A stretch of 48,260 nt of DNA from Microbacterium sp. ACRRU (GTDB lineage: Bacteria; Actinomycetota; Actinomycetes; Actinomycetales; Microbacteriaceae), in contig NZ_JAKRNI010000021.1 in the NCBI RefSeq assembly GCF_022346945.1, positions 1-48,260 of the forward strand, written 5' to 3'. How positions within the stretch are numbered: the stretch's first letter is position 1; each line of letters begins with the position of its first letter. Positions 34,979 to 44,959 of the stretch are shown here, piece by piece. The translations under genes were made by a program, and so were the position numbers. The notes beneath the pieces are model-generated. The model had not been told where the DNA came from. It was given only the letters and a program-made list of their open reading frames with translations, and searched no databases.

Positions 34979-35632
34979 ATGTCCGATTCCCATCACGTCC
35001 CCTCCCCGACGCCGTTCTGGCGTCGACCGTTCCGAGTCATCCGCGAGAACAGACGCGCCTACCTCGCCCTGAACGCGGCCGCCTACGGACTGCTCGTCGC
35101 CGGGTTCGCCGTGGGGCTGCTCTTCCCCGAGTTGCCCGCTGCCCGGGCCGCCACCCTGGAGACCGACGGGACCGGTGAGCTCGTCACGGCGGTCGCCTCG
35201 TCCGCGCCGCTCTTCGCGGTGGTGATCCTCGCCGTGAACGTGTTCCGCCTGAGTCTGCTCACCATCGTCCTGCCGTCGCTCATCGTGCCGTTCGCCGGCC
35301 TGGCGTTGTTCGGATGGTGGGCGGTGGTGACCGGCGTGACTCTCGTCCCGTCGATCCCGGTGGGCTGGGTGGCGCTCATCCCGCACTCCCTCACGGTGCT
35401 CATCGAGCTGCAGGCCTACATCCTGCTCCTGCTGGGGAGCTACCTCCTCGGGCGGAGCTGGCTGCAACCGAAACGGGTCGGCGCCCTCACCCGGCGTCGC
35501 GGTTACGTGCGGGGGCTGAAGAGTCTCGGCCTGCTGGCTCTCCCCGCCCTCCTGCTTCTCGTCGTCGGGGCCGCGTGGGAGGCGGTGTCGCTGCGGTACC
35601 TGGTCCATCCTCTGAGCCAGATCCTGCTCTGA
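34979..35632 (+). CDS. SpoIIM-like integral membrane protein
   Basis: A 217-residue membrane protein. FWRRPFRVIRENRRAYLALNAAAYGLLVAGF and ALIPHSLTVLIELQAYILLLLGSYL match the stage II sporulation protein M/DUF95 pattern (N-terminal RxNR..Y and P-H-x-x-x-x-x-E-L-x-A motif). About five hydrophobic segments. The organism type does not sporulate, so a role in membrane or export biology is more likely; in other actinobacteria relatives stand beside RDD or transglutaminase genes, not seen here. ATG at 34979. The next gene starts 2 nt after its stop. Confidence 0.75.
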   Translation: MSDSHHVPSPTPFWRRPFRVIRENRRAYLALNAAAYGLLVAGFAVGLLFPELPAARAATLETDGTGELVTAVASSAPLFAVVILAVNVFRLSLLTIVLPSLIVPFAGLALFGWWAVVTGVTLVPSIPVGWVALIPHSLTVLIELQAYILLLLGSYLLGRSWLQPKRVGALTRRRGYVRGLKSLGLLALPALLLLVVGAAWEAVSLRYLVHPLSQILL

Positions 35633-35634
35633 TC

Positions 35635-36303
35635 ATGCGGATGCCAAGACGCACCCGCGGAGGCTGGCGCGCCCGCATGGCCGAGCGGCGAGTCCGACCG
35701 GGCGACGGCCGTCCCCTCGCCCCGTTCCGCTGGTGGCAGACGCTCAGCCGCTCCCTGTTCCTTCTCACGCTCCCGACATCCGCCACGTCACCGACTCGCT
35801 ACGCGATCGACGTCCGCACACTCGGCGATCGAGAGGACGGCGAGATCCGGGCGCGACTCTATCGCGACGGCGCGCTGCAGGCGGTGTCGCGTCTCCCCGC
35901 CCGATTTCCCGTTCCCGGCGGGCACATCGAGGGCGCCGCACGCGCCTCGGGCCTCCGGCGCTGCCACTTCGTGTCTTCGTCGGGCCAGGAGCGGGCGCTG
36001 ACGCCTCACCCCCGTTCCGGCGAAGGGCTGCGGGCCAGACTGGACCGCACGCACCCGCGGGTCAGTCGGGCCATCGGTGTGGCCTCGGCCGTGATCGTCA
36101 CCATCGGGGCCTGCCTGACCGTCCCGCAGGTGATCGAGGCGGTCTCGCGGATCCCCCTCATCGCGGATTCGCTCGGCACCTTCGTCTCCCCGCTCCACCT
36201 CCCGCCCGCGATGAATGCCGCCATCACGGTGGCCGTCGTCATCGCGAGCGGAGAGCGCGCTCTGCGTCTGCGATCGTCGTGGCTCGACGAACTGGCCACG
36301 TGA
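35635..36303 (+). CDS. Uncharacterised membrane protein beside SpoIIM-like gene
   Basis: A 222-residue protein I do not recognise. A basic N-terminus (RMPRRTRGGWRARMAERRVR) is followed by a soluble region and, from about residue 145, two hydrophobic segments (AIGVASAVIVTIGACLTV and AAITVAVVIASGERA) separated by a loop rich in Pro and Leu. The ATG at 35635 is 2 nt after the stop of the SpoIIM-like gene, so the two are probably co-translated and work together at the membrane. No catalytic motif seen. Confidence 0.6.
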   Translation: MRMPRRTRGGWRARMAERRVRPGDGRPLAPFRWWQTLSRSLFLLTLPTSATSPTRYAIDVRTLGDREDGEIRARLYRDGALQAVSRLPARFPVPGGHIEGAARASGLRRCHFVSSSGQERALTPHPRSGEGLRARLDRTHPRVSRAIGVASAVIVTIGACLTVPQVIEAVSRIPLIADSLGTFVSPLHLPPAMNAAITVAVVIASGERALRLRSSWLDELAT

Positions 36304-36359
36304 CAGCGTCGCGGCGCCCGGGATGCCTCCCCAGCAGGCGAGCACCGCACCGGGTCACC

Positions 36360-37337
36360 TCAGCGTTGCTTCACGTCTCCGAACAGGCGCGCGATCGGAA
36401 TGAGCAGCGACGGGCGCGCCGCGATCCACGCGGCCGTCATCGCCACCAGGGATGCCGCGAACAGCAGGAGTCCGGTCGGATCGGACGCGAACGCGTCGGG
36501 GTCGACCGAGCCGCGAGCGGCATACATGTGGTTGAGGTTCCGCAGCGCTCCCGTGGCGAGCACGAGGAAGACGTGCACGGCGATGAAGGCGACGAAGAAG
36601 AGCATGACGGGGAAGTGGATGCGACGCGCCCACTCCGCGGGGAAGAGTCGGTTCAGCCGCTCCGCGTCGCGCGGCCACACACCCGACAGCCGCACTCCCG
36701 TGACGATCGCGAGGGGCGCGGCGACGAAGGTGATCGTGAAGTACGACAGCTGCTGCAGGCTGTTGTAGTTCACCCACCCGTTCTCGGTCGGCCAGTCCAG
36801 GGCGGCGTACTGCAGAGCCGCCGAGATCGCGTTCGGGAACACCTCCCACGACGTCGGGACGATGCGCATCCATTGCCCCGTCGCGAAGAGCAGCACGACG
36901 AAGAGGATGCCGTTGACCATCCACAGCACGTCGATGGCCTGGTGGAACCACAGCGCGAGACTGATGCGGCGGCGCTTGTTGCCCCGCGGTGACCAGAAGA
37001 CGTCCGGCCGCTTCTGCCGACGGAACTGCAGCCCCGACCGGATGACGAGCAGCAGGAACAGGCTGTTGAGGAAGTGCTGCCACCCGAGCCACGCGGGAAT
37101 CCCGACGGGAGCCGCCGCGGGCAGGTCGTACGCCCCGGGGTAGACGGCGAGGAATTCGCGCACGGGTCCGAGCGACACGACGACGCGCGCCATCAGCACG
37201 ACGAACGTCGCGAGGATGAGAGCCAGCGCCCCCAGCAGGAGCAGCGATCCAGCCCACTGGGCGATCGTCAGCTCGCCGATGCGGCGCGGCTCGACGCGCG
37301 AAGACCCGCGCTGCGGGGTGCGGGGTGTGGACGCCAT
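36360..37337 (-). CDS. Cytochrome b/b6-type di-haem membrane protein
   Basis: A 325-residue membrane protein with about five to six transmembrane helices. Candidate haem-ligand histidines lie in GWQHFLNSLF, LWFHQAIDVLW, RIHFPVML and AVHVFLVL, a pattern like cytochrome b561/formate-dehydrogenase gamma subunits. It would pass electrons between the quinone pool and a partner oxidoreductase, but none is encoded nearby. ATG at 37337. It is divergent from a MarR-family gene, which may regulate it. Confidence 0.7.
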   Translation of the reverse strand: MASTPRTPQRGSSRVEPRRIGELTIAQWAGSLLLLGALALILATFVVLMARVVVSLGPVREFLAVYPGAYDLPAAAPVGIPAWLGWQHFLNSLFLLLVIRSGLQFRRQKRPDVFWSPRGNKRRRISLALWFHQAIDVLWMVNGILFVVLLFATGQWMRIVPTSWEVFPNAISAALQYAALDWPTENGWVNYNSLQQLSYFTITFVAAPLAIVTGVRLSGVWPRDAERLNRLFPAEWARRIHFPVMLFFVAFIAVHVFLVLATGALRNLNHMYAARGSVDPDAFASDPTGLLLFAASLVAMTAAWIAARPSLLIPIARLFGDVKQR

Positions 37338-37471
37338 CTACTTCTCGGGGCTGGAGCGAGGACCGACCTCTGACGATACCGGGATCGAACGGCCTCTCCC
37401 CACGCAGGGCTCGCCCTTGGTAGCCGGAGCGAATGGTGGTAGCGCGGTACCGTGAAGCGGGAGGAGGACGG

Positions 37472-37999
37472 ATGGCTAGACGCCTACCGGTCGACCCGAT
37501 CGCCGAAGCCCGACGCCAGTGGGTCGCGCACGGCTGGGACGACGCCGCCGACGGCATGACCGTGGTGACGTCGGTGATCCGCGCGCACCAGCTGCTCATG
37601 GCATCCATCGATCGCGCGCTGAAACCGCTCGACCTGACGTTCTCGCGGTTCGAGATGCTGCGGCTGCTGGCCTTTACACGTGAGGGACGGATGCCGATGG
37701 CCAGCGCCATCGCGCGCCTGCAGGTGCACCCCACGAGTGTCACCAACACCGTCGAACGCCTCGCCCGCGACGGTCTCCTGACGCGAGAAGCGCATCCGAC
37801 GGACGGCCGCGCGGCCCTGCTCGTCTTGACGGATGCCGGTCGCTCGCGCGTCGATGACGCCACCGACGCGTTGAACGTCGTCTTCCGCGACCCGGGGCTC
37901 GCGCCCGCGGACGCCACCGAGCTGGTGCGGATCATCGCGCGGTTCCGCAAGGCGGCCGGCGATTTCGCCGACCCGTCGCCGACTCCCGACCCCCTGTGA
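37472..37999 (+). CDS. MarR-family transcriptional regulator
   Basis: A 175-residue MarR protein with a winged helix: FSRFEMLRLLAFTREGRMPMASAIARLQVHPTSVTNTVERLARDGLLTRE, then HPTDGRAALLVLTDAG for the wing. The start is ATG at 37472, because GGGAGGAGG lies directly ahead; an in-frame start at 37433 lacks this. It is divergent from the cytochrome b-type gene and convergent with the enoyl-CoA hydratase. Ligand unknown; MarR regulators beside CoA genes often sense aromatic-acid or acyl-CoA compounds. Confidence 0.88.
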   Translation: MARRLPVDPIAEARRQWVAHGWDDAADGMTVVTSVIRAHQLLMASIDRALKPLDLTFSRFEMLRLLAFTREGRMPMASAIARLQVHPTSVTNTVERLARDGLLTREAHPTDGRAALLVLTDAGRSRVDDATDALNVVFRDPGLAPADATELVRIIARFRKAAGDFADPSPTPDPL

Positions 38000-38077
38000 C
38001 GCGCACGACCCGCGTACCGGTGTCTCCGGCAGCGCGCGGTCGCCGACGCCGCACCCTCGGGTCGACGCGCCGCCGAC

Positions 38078-38866
38078 TCAGCGGTGCGTGAAGTTCGGGG
38101 CCCGCTTCTCGCGGAACGCCGCCATGCCCTCTTTCTGATCGGCGGTGTCGAACAGCGCCGCGAACGCCTGCCGCTCGAACCGCGCCCCTTCGGCCAGCGT
38201 CGACTCGAGCGCGACATCGAGCGCCGCCTTTGCCGCGTAGAGCGCCGGCAGGGGCTTCTCGGCGATCGTGCGCGCGACCGACTCCGCCTCCTCCCGCAGG
38301 TCGGCGGCGGGGACGATCCGCGAGACGAGCCCGGCGCGCTCGGCCTCGGCCGCATCGATCATGCGCCCGGTCAGCACCATCTCGGCGGCCTTGTAATACC
38401 CGAGCGCCCGCACGAGCCGCTGCGTCCCGCCCATGCCGGGGATGACGCCCAGCTGGATCTCGGGCTGACCGAACTTCGCCTGATCGGAGGCCAGGATGAT
38501 GTCGCACATCAACGCCAGCTCGCACCCGCCGCCCAGGGCGTATCCCGAGACGGCCGCGATGACGGGCGTGCGCACCGCGGCGAAGCGACTCCACGCGCCG
38601 AAGTGGTCGGTGAGCGTCATGTCGAGCCCCGACTTCCCCTCCATCTCTTTGATGTCGGCGCCCGCGGCGAACGCCTTCTCCGACCCGGTGACGACGATCG
38701 CGCCGACGTCGGGCGCGTCGTCGAACGCCGTCGCCGCCGCGACCACCTCGACCATCGAGCGGGTGTTCAAGGCGTTGAGCGCTTCGGGCCGGTCGAGGGT
38801 GATCCACCCCACCCGTCCGCGCTGCTCGACCCGGATCGTCTCGTACTCGCCGGCGTGATCGGTCAT
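38078..38866 (-). CDS. Enoyl-CoA hydratase
   Basis: A 262-residue crotonase. [34 protein letters not shown] sequence carries both catalytic glutamates (in GGGCEL and in GQPEI, 20 residues apart), and [17 protein letters not shown] follows. [10 protein letters not shown] forms the oxyanion hole. It hydrates short-chain trans-2-enoyl-CoA. GAGGGGAG precedes the ATG at 38866. It lies 68 nt downstream of an acyl-CoA dehydrogenase and forms a beta-oxidation or branched-chain amino acid catabolism pair with it. Confidence 0.93.
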   Translation of the reverse strand: MTDHAGEYETIRVEQRGRVGWITLDRPEALNALNTRSMVEVVAAATAFDDAPDVGAIVVTGSEKAFAAGADIKEMEGKSGLDMTLTDHFGAWSRFAAVRTPVIAAVSGYALGGGCELALMCDIILASDQAKFGQPEIQLGVIPGMGGTQRLVRALGYYKAAEMVLTGRMIDAAEAERAGLVSRIVPAADLREEAESVARTIAEKPLPALYAAKAALDVALESTLAEGARFERQAFAALFDTADQKEGMAAFREKRAPNFTHR

Positions 38867-38934
38867 GCCGCTCCCCTCGTGTCGTCCTGCTGGCATCGTC
38901 GCACGCGTCCCCGACATCGCGGAGGGGGTTCCGC

Positions 38935-40098
38935 TCACGCCGCGAGGACGCTCCGCCCGACGATGAGCCGCATGATCTCGTTCGTCCCCTCGAGGATCTG
39001 GTGCACGCGCAGATCGCGCACGACCTTCTCGATCCCGTAGTCCTGCAGGTACCCGTAGCCCCCGTGCAGTTGCATCGCCTCGTTCGCGACCCGGAACCCG
39101 ACATCGGTGGCGAACCTCTTGGCCATGGCGCAGCGGGTCGGAGCGTCGGGCGCCTTGGCATCCAGATGTTCCGCCGCGGCGTGCACGAGCAGCCGCGCCG
39201 CCTCCAGCTCGGTGGCCATGTCGGCGACGGAGAAGACGACCGACTGCTTCTCGGCGAGCGGCTCGCCGAACGTGAACCGCTCGTGCACGTAGGCGACCGC
39301 ACGCTCCATCGCCCAGCGCGCGCCGCCGAGAGAGCACGCCGCGATGTTGAGGCGGCCGCCGTTGAGCGCCGCCATCGCGATCCCGAATCCGCGTCCCTCA
39401 CCGCCGAGCAGGTTCTCGGCGGGAACGCGGACCTCGTCGAACACGACCTGCCGCGTCGGCTGGGCGTTCCAGCCCATCTTCTTCTCGCTGGGACCGAACG
39501 ACAGCCCCGGGGCGTCGGCGGGAACGAGGAACGCGCTGATACCGCGCGCGCCCGGCTCGCCGGTGCGCGCCATGACGACGTAGACGGATGCCTCGCCGGC
39601 ACCCGAGATGAACTGCTTCACGCCCGTGAGCACGAACGTGTCGCCGTGGGGGATGGCCGAGGTCGTGATCGCCGCGGCATCCGACCCCGCCCCCGGCTCG
39701 GTGAGGCAGTACGCGCCGAGATGCTCCATCGAGACCAGGCCCGGAAGCCACCGCTCGCGTTGTGCGTCGTCGCCATAGGCGTCGATCATCCAGGCGACCA
39801 TGTTGTGGATCGTGAGGTAAGCGGTGACCGTCGGGTCGCCCGCGGCGAGCTCTTCGAAGATCTCCACCGCGAAACGACGCGGAAAGCCCGCACCCCCGGA
39901 CTCTTCGCGCACGCAGACGCCGCCGAGTCCCAGCTCGCCGGCGCGGCGCAGAACGTCGCGGGGGAAGTGCTTCGCGGCATCCCATTCCAGGGCGTGGGGG
40001 GTCAGCTCGGTCGCGGCGAACTCGCGGACGGCGTCGAGGATGGCGGCGCGGTCGTCAGCGGTCAGGGCGTCGAGCGCGGGGGCGGGGGTGGTGTCCAT
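38935..40098 (-). CDS. Acyl-CoA dehydrogenase (isobutyryl-/short-branched-chain type)
   Basis: A 387-residue FAD flavoenzyme. [13 protein letters not shown] and [18 protein letters not shown] are FAD/substrate motifs; [32 protein letters not shown] is the C-terminal signature with the catalytic Glu in EGTNEI. Similarity of the middle domain ([18 protein letters not shown]) to ACAD8-type isobutyryl-CoA dehydrogenases suggests valine breakdown, and the adjacent enoyl-CoA hydratase fits that. AAGGAGAG lies 6 nt before the ATG at 40098. A palindrome TGGACGTCCA upstream is a likely repressor site. Confidence 0.9.
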   Translation of the reverse strand: MDTTPAPALDALTADDRAAILDAVREFAATELTPHALEWDAAKHFPRDVLRRAGELGLGGVCVREESGGAGFPRRFAVEIFEELAAGDPTVTAYLTIHNMVAWMIDAYGDDAQRERWLPGLVSMEHLGAYCLTEPGAGSDAAAITTSAIPHGDTFVLTGVKQFISGAGEASVYVVMARTGEPGARGISAFLVPADAPGLSFGPSEKKMGWNAQPTRQVVFDEVRVPAENLLGGEGRGFGIAMAALNGGRLNIAACSLGGARWAMERAVAYVHERFTFGEPLAEKQSVVFSVADMATELEAARLLVHAAAEHLDAKAPDAPTRCAMAKRFATDVGFRVANEAMQLHGGYGYLQDYGIEKVVRDLRVHQILEGTNEIMRLIVGRSVLAA

Positions 40099-40146
40099 GC
40101 GGCTCTCCTTCGTCGGCGACAGCATTGTCGCGAGAGCGATTTTAGA

Positions 40147-40156
40147 TGGACGTCCA
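40147..40156. promoter_or_regulatory. Palindromic operator upstream of the acyl-CoA dehydrogenase
   Basis: TGGACGTCCA, flanked by TTAGA and AGTAA, which extend partial symmetry. It lies 49 nt upstream of the dehydrogenase start and next to a TAAAAT -10-like box on the minus strand. TetR-type regulators of acyl-CoA genes commonly bind such sites; the regulator is not identified. Confidence 0.6.
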
Positions 40157-40180
40157 AGTAATTGCGAGGATGACAAAAGA

Positions 40181-40903
40181 TCAGGCGGCGGCGACCCCGA
40201 ACAGCGCTCCGACCGCGTACGTCGCTCCCAGCGCGAGCGCGCCGCCCATGACGGTGCGCAGGATCGCCCGGCCCCGCCGTGCGCCGCCGATCCATGCGGC
40301 CAGGTACCCCGTGATCGCCAGCGCCACGAGCACCGCGACGAACGTCAGCGGCACACGCACCGCGACCGGAGCGAGCAGGATCGTCAGCATCGGCAGGATC
40401 GCCCCGACGGTGAACGCCACGGCCGAGGCGAGCGCGGCAGCCCACGGGCTCACCACGTCTTCGGCGTCGATGTTGAGCTCGACGGCGAGGTGCGCCTTCA
40501 ACGCATCGGATGCCGTGAGCTCGGTCGCGACGCGTGTCGCGGTGTCACGGCTGAGCCCCTGCGCCTCGTACAGCCCGACGAGCTCGGCGAATTCGGCCTC
40601 GGGGTCTTCCGCCAGCTCGCGGCGTTCCTTCTGGATGAGCGCGTGCTCACTGTCGCGCTGACTCGACACCGAGACGTACTCACCGAGTGCCATCGAGATC
40701 GCCCCACCGACCAAAGCGGCGAGCCCCGCGACGAGCACGGGCCCGACCGCGTTCGTCGCACCCGCGACACCGACGACGACCGCGGCCGTCGACACGATGC
40801 CGTCGTTCGCGCCGAGAACGCCCGCCCGCAGCCAGTTCAGGCGCTGCGCGAGCCCCTGGCGGTGGGGTTCATCGGGATGGGTTCCCGCCGGCGAGTTGGT
40901 CAC
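40181..40903 (-). CDS. VIT1/CCC1-family metal transporter
   Basis: A 240-residue membrane protein of the vacuolar iron transporter family. LRAGVLGANDGIVSTAAVVVGVAGA and GGAISMALGEYVSVSSQRDSEHALI are the N-terminal family motifs; the Glu-rich cytoplasmic stretch (KERRELAEDPEAEFAELV) is the metal-binding loop. Likely exports or sequesters Fe2+/Mn2+. The start is GTG at 40903 with only a weak ribosome binding site. It ends 8 nt upstream of the acyl-CoA dehydrogenase promoter region. Confidence 0.9.
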   Translation of the reverse strand: MTNSPAGTHPDEPHRQGLAQRLNWLRAGVLGANDGIVSTAAVVVGVAGATNAVGPVLVAGLAALVGGAISMALGEYVSVSSQRDSEHALIQKERRELAEDPEAEFAELVGLYEAQGLSRDTATRVATELTASDALKAHLAVELNIDAEDVVSPWAAALASAVAFTVGAILPMLTILLAPVAVRVPLTFVAVLVALAITGYLAAWIGGARRGRAILRTVMGGALALGATYAVGALFGVAAA

Positions 40904-41085
40904 GCGGCCAGGCTAGTCCTGTCTCACCCACCGGCCGCCCGCGGTGAAGGACGAGGTGACTTCGCCCGCGCACCGCCCCGTCCCTTCCCGTCGTGTTCAC
41001 CCCGCCGTCACCGCCGCTGGGCACAGTGAGAGAGATCGACGCCTCCGTCGATCGTGTCATCCCACCCGACACCCCGAGGACATCC

Positions 41086-44000
41086 ATGCCTTCGACGTTC
41101 CTTCGCCGCGCCGTCGCGTTCACCGCGACCACCGCGGCGGTGTGCGCGCTCGCTCTCACGAGCGCAACGGCGGCTTCGGCCGCCATCGTCCCCGCCCCCG
41201 TCTCGAACAGCGCCCCCGGCGCGGCGATCGGCCTGACGCCGGTCGGCTCGTACGACACCGGCGTCTACAAGGAGTCGGCCGCCGAGATCGTGCAGACCTA
41301 CCGCGACCGCCTCTTCGTCGTGAACGCGCAGGCCGGCACCGTGACGGTGCTCCTCAACAGCGACCCGACGAAGCCGGTGAAGCTCTTCGACATCGCCTCG
41401 AACGGTGTCGCCAACTCCGTCGCCGTCCGCGACGACGGCCTGGGCGTCATCGCCTTCGAAGCCGACGACAAGACCGCCGCGGGCCACCTCGTCTTCTTCG
41501 ACGCGAACAAGGACGACGCGGCATCCGCGGTGCTCGGCGAAGTCGCCGTCGGCGCCCTCCCCGACATGGTGACGTTCTCGAAGGACGGCGCGTACGCCGT
41601 CGTGGCCAACGAGGGCGAGCCCGCCGACGACTTCTCCACCGACCCCGAAGGATCGGTGAGCGTCGTCGCCCTGGCATCCACCCTCACCGCTCCCGCGCAG
41701 AGCGCGGTGAAGACCGCGGGCTTCCGCGCGTTCGAGCCCGGTGGCACCAAGACGCTCGACCCCAAGGTCCGCGTGTTCGGTCCCGACGTCGCCGCACCCG
41801 ACCAGGGCTCCACGCCGCTGTCGGCGAACCGCGTCTCGCGCAACCTCGAGCCCGAGTACATCACCGTCGACGGCACCGTGGCCTACGTCACCCTGCAGGA
41901 GGCCAACGCCGTCGCAACGGTCGACCTCGCCAAGGCCGAGGTGACCGGCATCCTGCCCCTGGGCTACAAGGACTGGGGTGCGAGCGCGCTCGACACCAGC
42001 GACAAGGACGGCGGGATCGACATCCGCGCGGTCTCGGGCCTGAAGGGCCTGTACATGCCCGACGGGATCGCGTCGTACTCGGCGAACGTCGACGGCAAGG
42101 CCGGGACCTACCTCGTCACCGCAAACGAGGGCGACGGACGCGAGTGGGGCGACTTCATCGACGAGGCCCGCATCAAGGACCTCGGCAAGAAGGACCTCGC
42201 GGCCATCTGCGAGACCTCGCCGCTCGCCGGCCGTTCCGCGGATGCCGACCTCGGACGCCTCAAGGTCGTCACCGACCTCGGCAAGACCGCCGACGGCTGC
42301 TACAGCGAGCTCTACGCGTACGGCGGCCGCTCGTTCTCGATCTGGGACACCAAGGGCACGCTCGTCTTCGACTCCGGCGACGACTTCGAGCAGAAGCTCA
42401 AGGAGGTCGCGCCCGAGCTGTTCAACGTGTCGAACGACAACAACACCGTCGACGACCGCAGCGACGACAAGGGTCCCGAGCCCGAGAACGTTGCAATCGG
42501 CGTCGTCGACGGCCGCACGTACGCCTTCATCGGCCTCGAGCGGGCGGGCGGCGTGATGGTCTACGACATCACCGACCCCAAGAACGCCACGTACGTCACG
42601 TACGTCAACAACCGCAACGCCTCCGCCGACGTGAAGACGGCCGCCGCGGGCGACCTCGGTCCCGAGGGCATCACCTTCGTCTCGGCGCTGCGTTCTCCCA
42701 TCGGCATCCCGCTGCTCATCACCGGCAACGAGGTGTCCGGGTCGACCACCGTTTTCGAGGTGCGCCCGACGCAGCCGAAGACCCCCGACCTGCAGATCCT
42801 GACGATCAACGACTTCCACGGTCGTCTGCTTCAGGAGAGCGGCGGCGTCGCGGGCGCCGGTGTTCTCGCCGGCGCGGTCGAGAAGTACCGGCAGCAGAAC
42901 CCGAACACGCTGTTCGTCTCGGCCGGTGACAACATCGGCGCGAGTGCGTTCGAGTCGTTCATCGACCAGGACACCCCGACCATCAAGGCGCTCAAGGCCG
43001 CGACCCTCGACATCAGCGCGGTCGGCAACCACGAGTTCGACCGCGGCTTCGCCGACCTGACCGACCGGGTCATCCCGGCGTACGGCGGCAACACGGGTGA
43101 CTTCAGCGACTTCGCGCTCGGCGCCAACGTGTACGAGAAGGGCACGAAGACGCCCGCCCTCAAGCCGTACACGATCAAGGAGGTCGACGGCACCAAGGTC
43201 GCCTTCGTCGGCACCGTGACCCGGCAGACCGCCGGCATGGTCGACCCGTCGAAGATCGCCGAGATCGAGTTCGGCGACCTCGTCGAAGCGGCCAACCGCG
43301 AGGCGAAGAACGCTCGCGAAGCGGGCGCCGACATCGTGATCGTCCTCGCCCACGAAGGCTCCGAGGGCACCGACTGCACGAAGATCGCCACCGAGTCCGG
43401 CGACTTCGGCGATCTGGTCCGCGGCGCATCGAGCGACGTGGATGCCATCGTCTCGGCGCACACGCACCAGAAGTACGCGTGCGAGATCGGCGGACGTTCC
43501 GTCATCCAGGCGGGTCAGTACGGCACGAACCTTGGCACGCTCGACATCGACCTCGACGACGCCGGCGAGCTCGTCTCGATCACGCCGGGGGTGCGGTCGC
43601 TGTACGACTCCACCGTCTCGCAGTGGGTCGCGTACCCGCAGACGCAGGTCGCGAAGATCGTGGCGGATGCCAAGGCCACCGCCGACGTGAAGGGCCAGGT
43701 CGAGGTGGGCCGGATCACCGGCGACATCACCCGGGCGAAGAACAACACCGGCGGAGAGGACCGCGGCGCCTACTCGACCCTCGGCAACACCGTCGCCGAC
43801 GTGTACCTGTGGGCCACGAGCGAGAACCCCTCGTTCAACGGTCAGGACGCGCAGATCTCGTTCATGAACCCCGGCGGCCTTCGCGCCGACCTGCTGTACG
43901 GCACCGACAACGGCTCGGTCTCGTACCGCGAGGCGGCGAACGTGCAGCCCTTCGGCAACACGCTCGTGACCCTCTCGCTCACGGGTGCGCAGCTGAAGTC

Positions 44001-44823
44001 AGTGCTCGAGCAGCAGTGGCAGCCGCAGGGCGCCTCGCGTCCCGTGCTCGCGCTGGGCGTGTCGAAGGGATTCGCGTTCGAGTACGACCCCAACGCCGCA
44101 GCGGGTTCGCGCATCCTCGCGATGTCGCTCAACGGCACGCCGATTGACCTGACGAAGTCGTATCGCGTGGTCACGAACTCGTTCCTCGCGGCGGGTGGCG
44201 ACAACTTCACCACCTTCGCGCAGGGGACGGGCAAGGCCGACTCGGGTCAGATCGACCTGCAGGCCACGGTGGACTACTTCACCGCGAAGGGCACGGTCGC
44301 ACCGTCGCCCCTGGGTCGCGCGTACCTGAAGGGGGCGCAGCCGGTCGACGAGGGCACCACGCCCACGCCCACGCCGACGCCGACCCCGACTCCGACCCCC
44401 ACCCCGACCCCGACCACTCAGCCGACGACCTCGCCCGCCGCGGTGAGCGTCACGGCGAGCGCGACGCGCGTCGAGCAGGGCGGGTCGTTCACCGTCACGG
44501 TCGCGGGCCTGAACGCCGGCGAGCAGCTGACCGCGACGCTGAACAGCACGCCGACCGCGATCACCGGCATCCCGGCCGCTGACGCGAACGGATCGGTCAC
44601 GTTCCGCGTGAACGTCCCCGTGGCGCTCGAGCCGGGGACGCACACGGTGGTCATCACGCGCGCCGACGGCACGGTGCTGAGCCCGCTCGCGATCGAGGTG
44701 TTCCGCAAGGGCACCCTCGCCGCGACCGGCGCCCAGGCTCCGTGGGGCGTCGCGCTGGCGGGTGGATTCCTGCTGGTCGCCGGCGGTCTGACCTTCGCCC
44801 TGCGTCGTCGCCGCACGGCCTGA
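41086..44823 (+). CDS. Wall-anchored choice-of-anchor I / 5'-nucleotidase fusion
   Basis: A 1245-residue surface protein. A signal peptide (cleavage near ATAASA, residue 28) is followed by a beta-propeller-like choice-of-anchor I domain (about 35-565; [19 protein letters not shown]). A metallophosphoesterase follows: TINDFHGRL near 575, [26 protein letters not shown] and SAHTHQ. The 5'-nucleotidase C-terminal domain holds the stacking/substrate loop (NPGGLRADL). A Thr-Pro linker (44360-44420) precedes an Ig-like domain and LAATG, a C-terminal helix and Arg tail for sortase anchoring. It releases phosphate and nucleosides from extracellular nucleotides. GAGGA precedes the ATG at 41086. Followed by a strong hairpin. 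Confidence 0.9.
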   Translation: MPSTFLRRAVAFTATTAAVCALALTSATAASAAIVPAPVSNSAPGAAIGLTPVGSYDTGVYKESAAEIVQTYRDRLFVVNAQAGTVTVLLNSDPTKPVKLFDIASNGVANSVAVRDDGLGVIAFEADDKTAAGHLVFFDANKDDAASAVLGEVAVGALPDMVTFSKDGAYAVVANEGEPADDFSTDPEGSVSVVALASTLTAPAQSAVKTAGFRAFEPGGTKTLDPKVRVFGPDVAAPDQGSTPLSANRVSRNLEPEYITVDGTVAYVTLQEANAVATVDLAKAEVTGILPLGYKDWGASALDTSDKDGGIDIRAVSGLKGLYMPDGIASYSANVDGKAGTYLVTANEGDGREWGDFIDEARIKDLGKKDLAAICETSPLAGRSADADLGRLKVVTDLGKTADGCYSELYAYGGRSFSIWDTKGTLVFDSGDDFEQKLKEVAPELFNVSNDNNTVDDRSDDKGPEPENVAIGVVDGRTYAFIGLERAGGVMVYDITDPKNATYVTYVNNRNASADVKTAAAGDLGPEGITFVSALRSPIGIPLLITGNEVSGSTTVFEVRPTQPKTPDLQILTINDFHGRLLQESGGVAGAGVLAGAVEKYRQQNPNTLFVSAGDNIGASAFESFIDQDTPTIKALKAATLDISAVGNHEFDRGFADLTDRVIPAYGGNTGDFSDFALGANVYEKGTKTPALKPYTIKEVDGTKVAFVGTVTRQTAGMVDPSKIAEIEFGDLVEAANREAKNAREAGADIVIVLAHEGSEGTDCTKIATESGDFGDLVRGASSDVDAIVSAHTHQKYACEIGGRSVIQAGQYGTNLGTLDIDLDDAGELVSITPGVRSLYDSTVSQWVAYPQTQVAKIVADAKATADVKGQVEVGRITGDITRAKNNTGGEDRGAYSTLGNTVADVYLWATSENPSFNGQDAQISFMNPGGLRADLLYGTDNGSVSYREAANVQPFGNTLVTLSLTGAQLKSVLEQQWQPQGASRPVLALGVSKGFAFEYDPNAAAGSRILAMSLNGTPIDLTKSYRVVTNSFLAAGGDNFTTFAQGTGKADSGQIDLQATVDYFTAKGTVAPSPLGRAYLKGAQPVDEGTTPTPTPTPTPTPTPTPTPTTQPTTSPAAVSVTASATRVEQGGSFTVTVAGLNAGEQLTATLNSTPTAITGIPAADANGSVTFRVNVPVALEPGTHTVVITRADGTVLSPLAIEVFRKGTLAATGAQAPWGVALAGGFLLVAGGLTFALRRRRTA
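44360..44420 (+). repeat. Thr-Pro-encoding hexamer repeat
   Basis: Tandem CCSACS-type units encode about nine consecutive Thr-Pro pairs, the extended wall-spanning linker of the nucleotidase. Slippage-prone. Confidence 0.85.
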
Positions 44824-44835
44824 CCCCGGCACGGC

Positions 44836-44868
44836 AACGGCCCTCACCCCTCCGGGGTGGGGGCCGTT
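44836..44868 (+). terminator. Hairpin after the 5'-nucleotidase gene
   Basis: AACGGCCCTCACCCC (44836-44850) pairs with 44854-44868 over 15 positions with one wobble and a 3-nt loop, 12 nt after the stop codon. Hairpin repeat copy 5 follows 26 nt later. Confidence 0.75.
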
Positions 44869-44894
44869 CCCGTTCGCGGCGGCGCCGTGCCTGC

Positions 44895-44958
44895 GCGCGA
44901 GTCGCCACGATTTGTCGCCCGGGCGGGGCCCGAGGCGACAAATCCTGGCGACTCGCGC
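44895..44958. repeat. 64-nt dispersed hairpin repeat, copy 5
   Basis: Left arm 44895-44919 (ACG in the variable part), right arm 44934-44958. The apex 44920-44933 pairs CGGGC with GCCCG around GGG. It ends 1 nt before the thiolase stop codon. Confidence 0.88.
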
Positions 44959-44959
44959 C

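Noticed and set aside
36304..36359. Terminator between the membrane protein gene and the cytochrome b-type gene
   Set aside because: No stem longer than a few base pairs could be found in this convergent gap.
44360..44420. Possible CRISPR or minisatellite array
   Set aside because: It is an in-frame Thr-Pro codon repeat within the linker of the wall-anchored nucleotidase, with no spacers.
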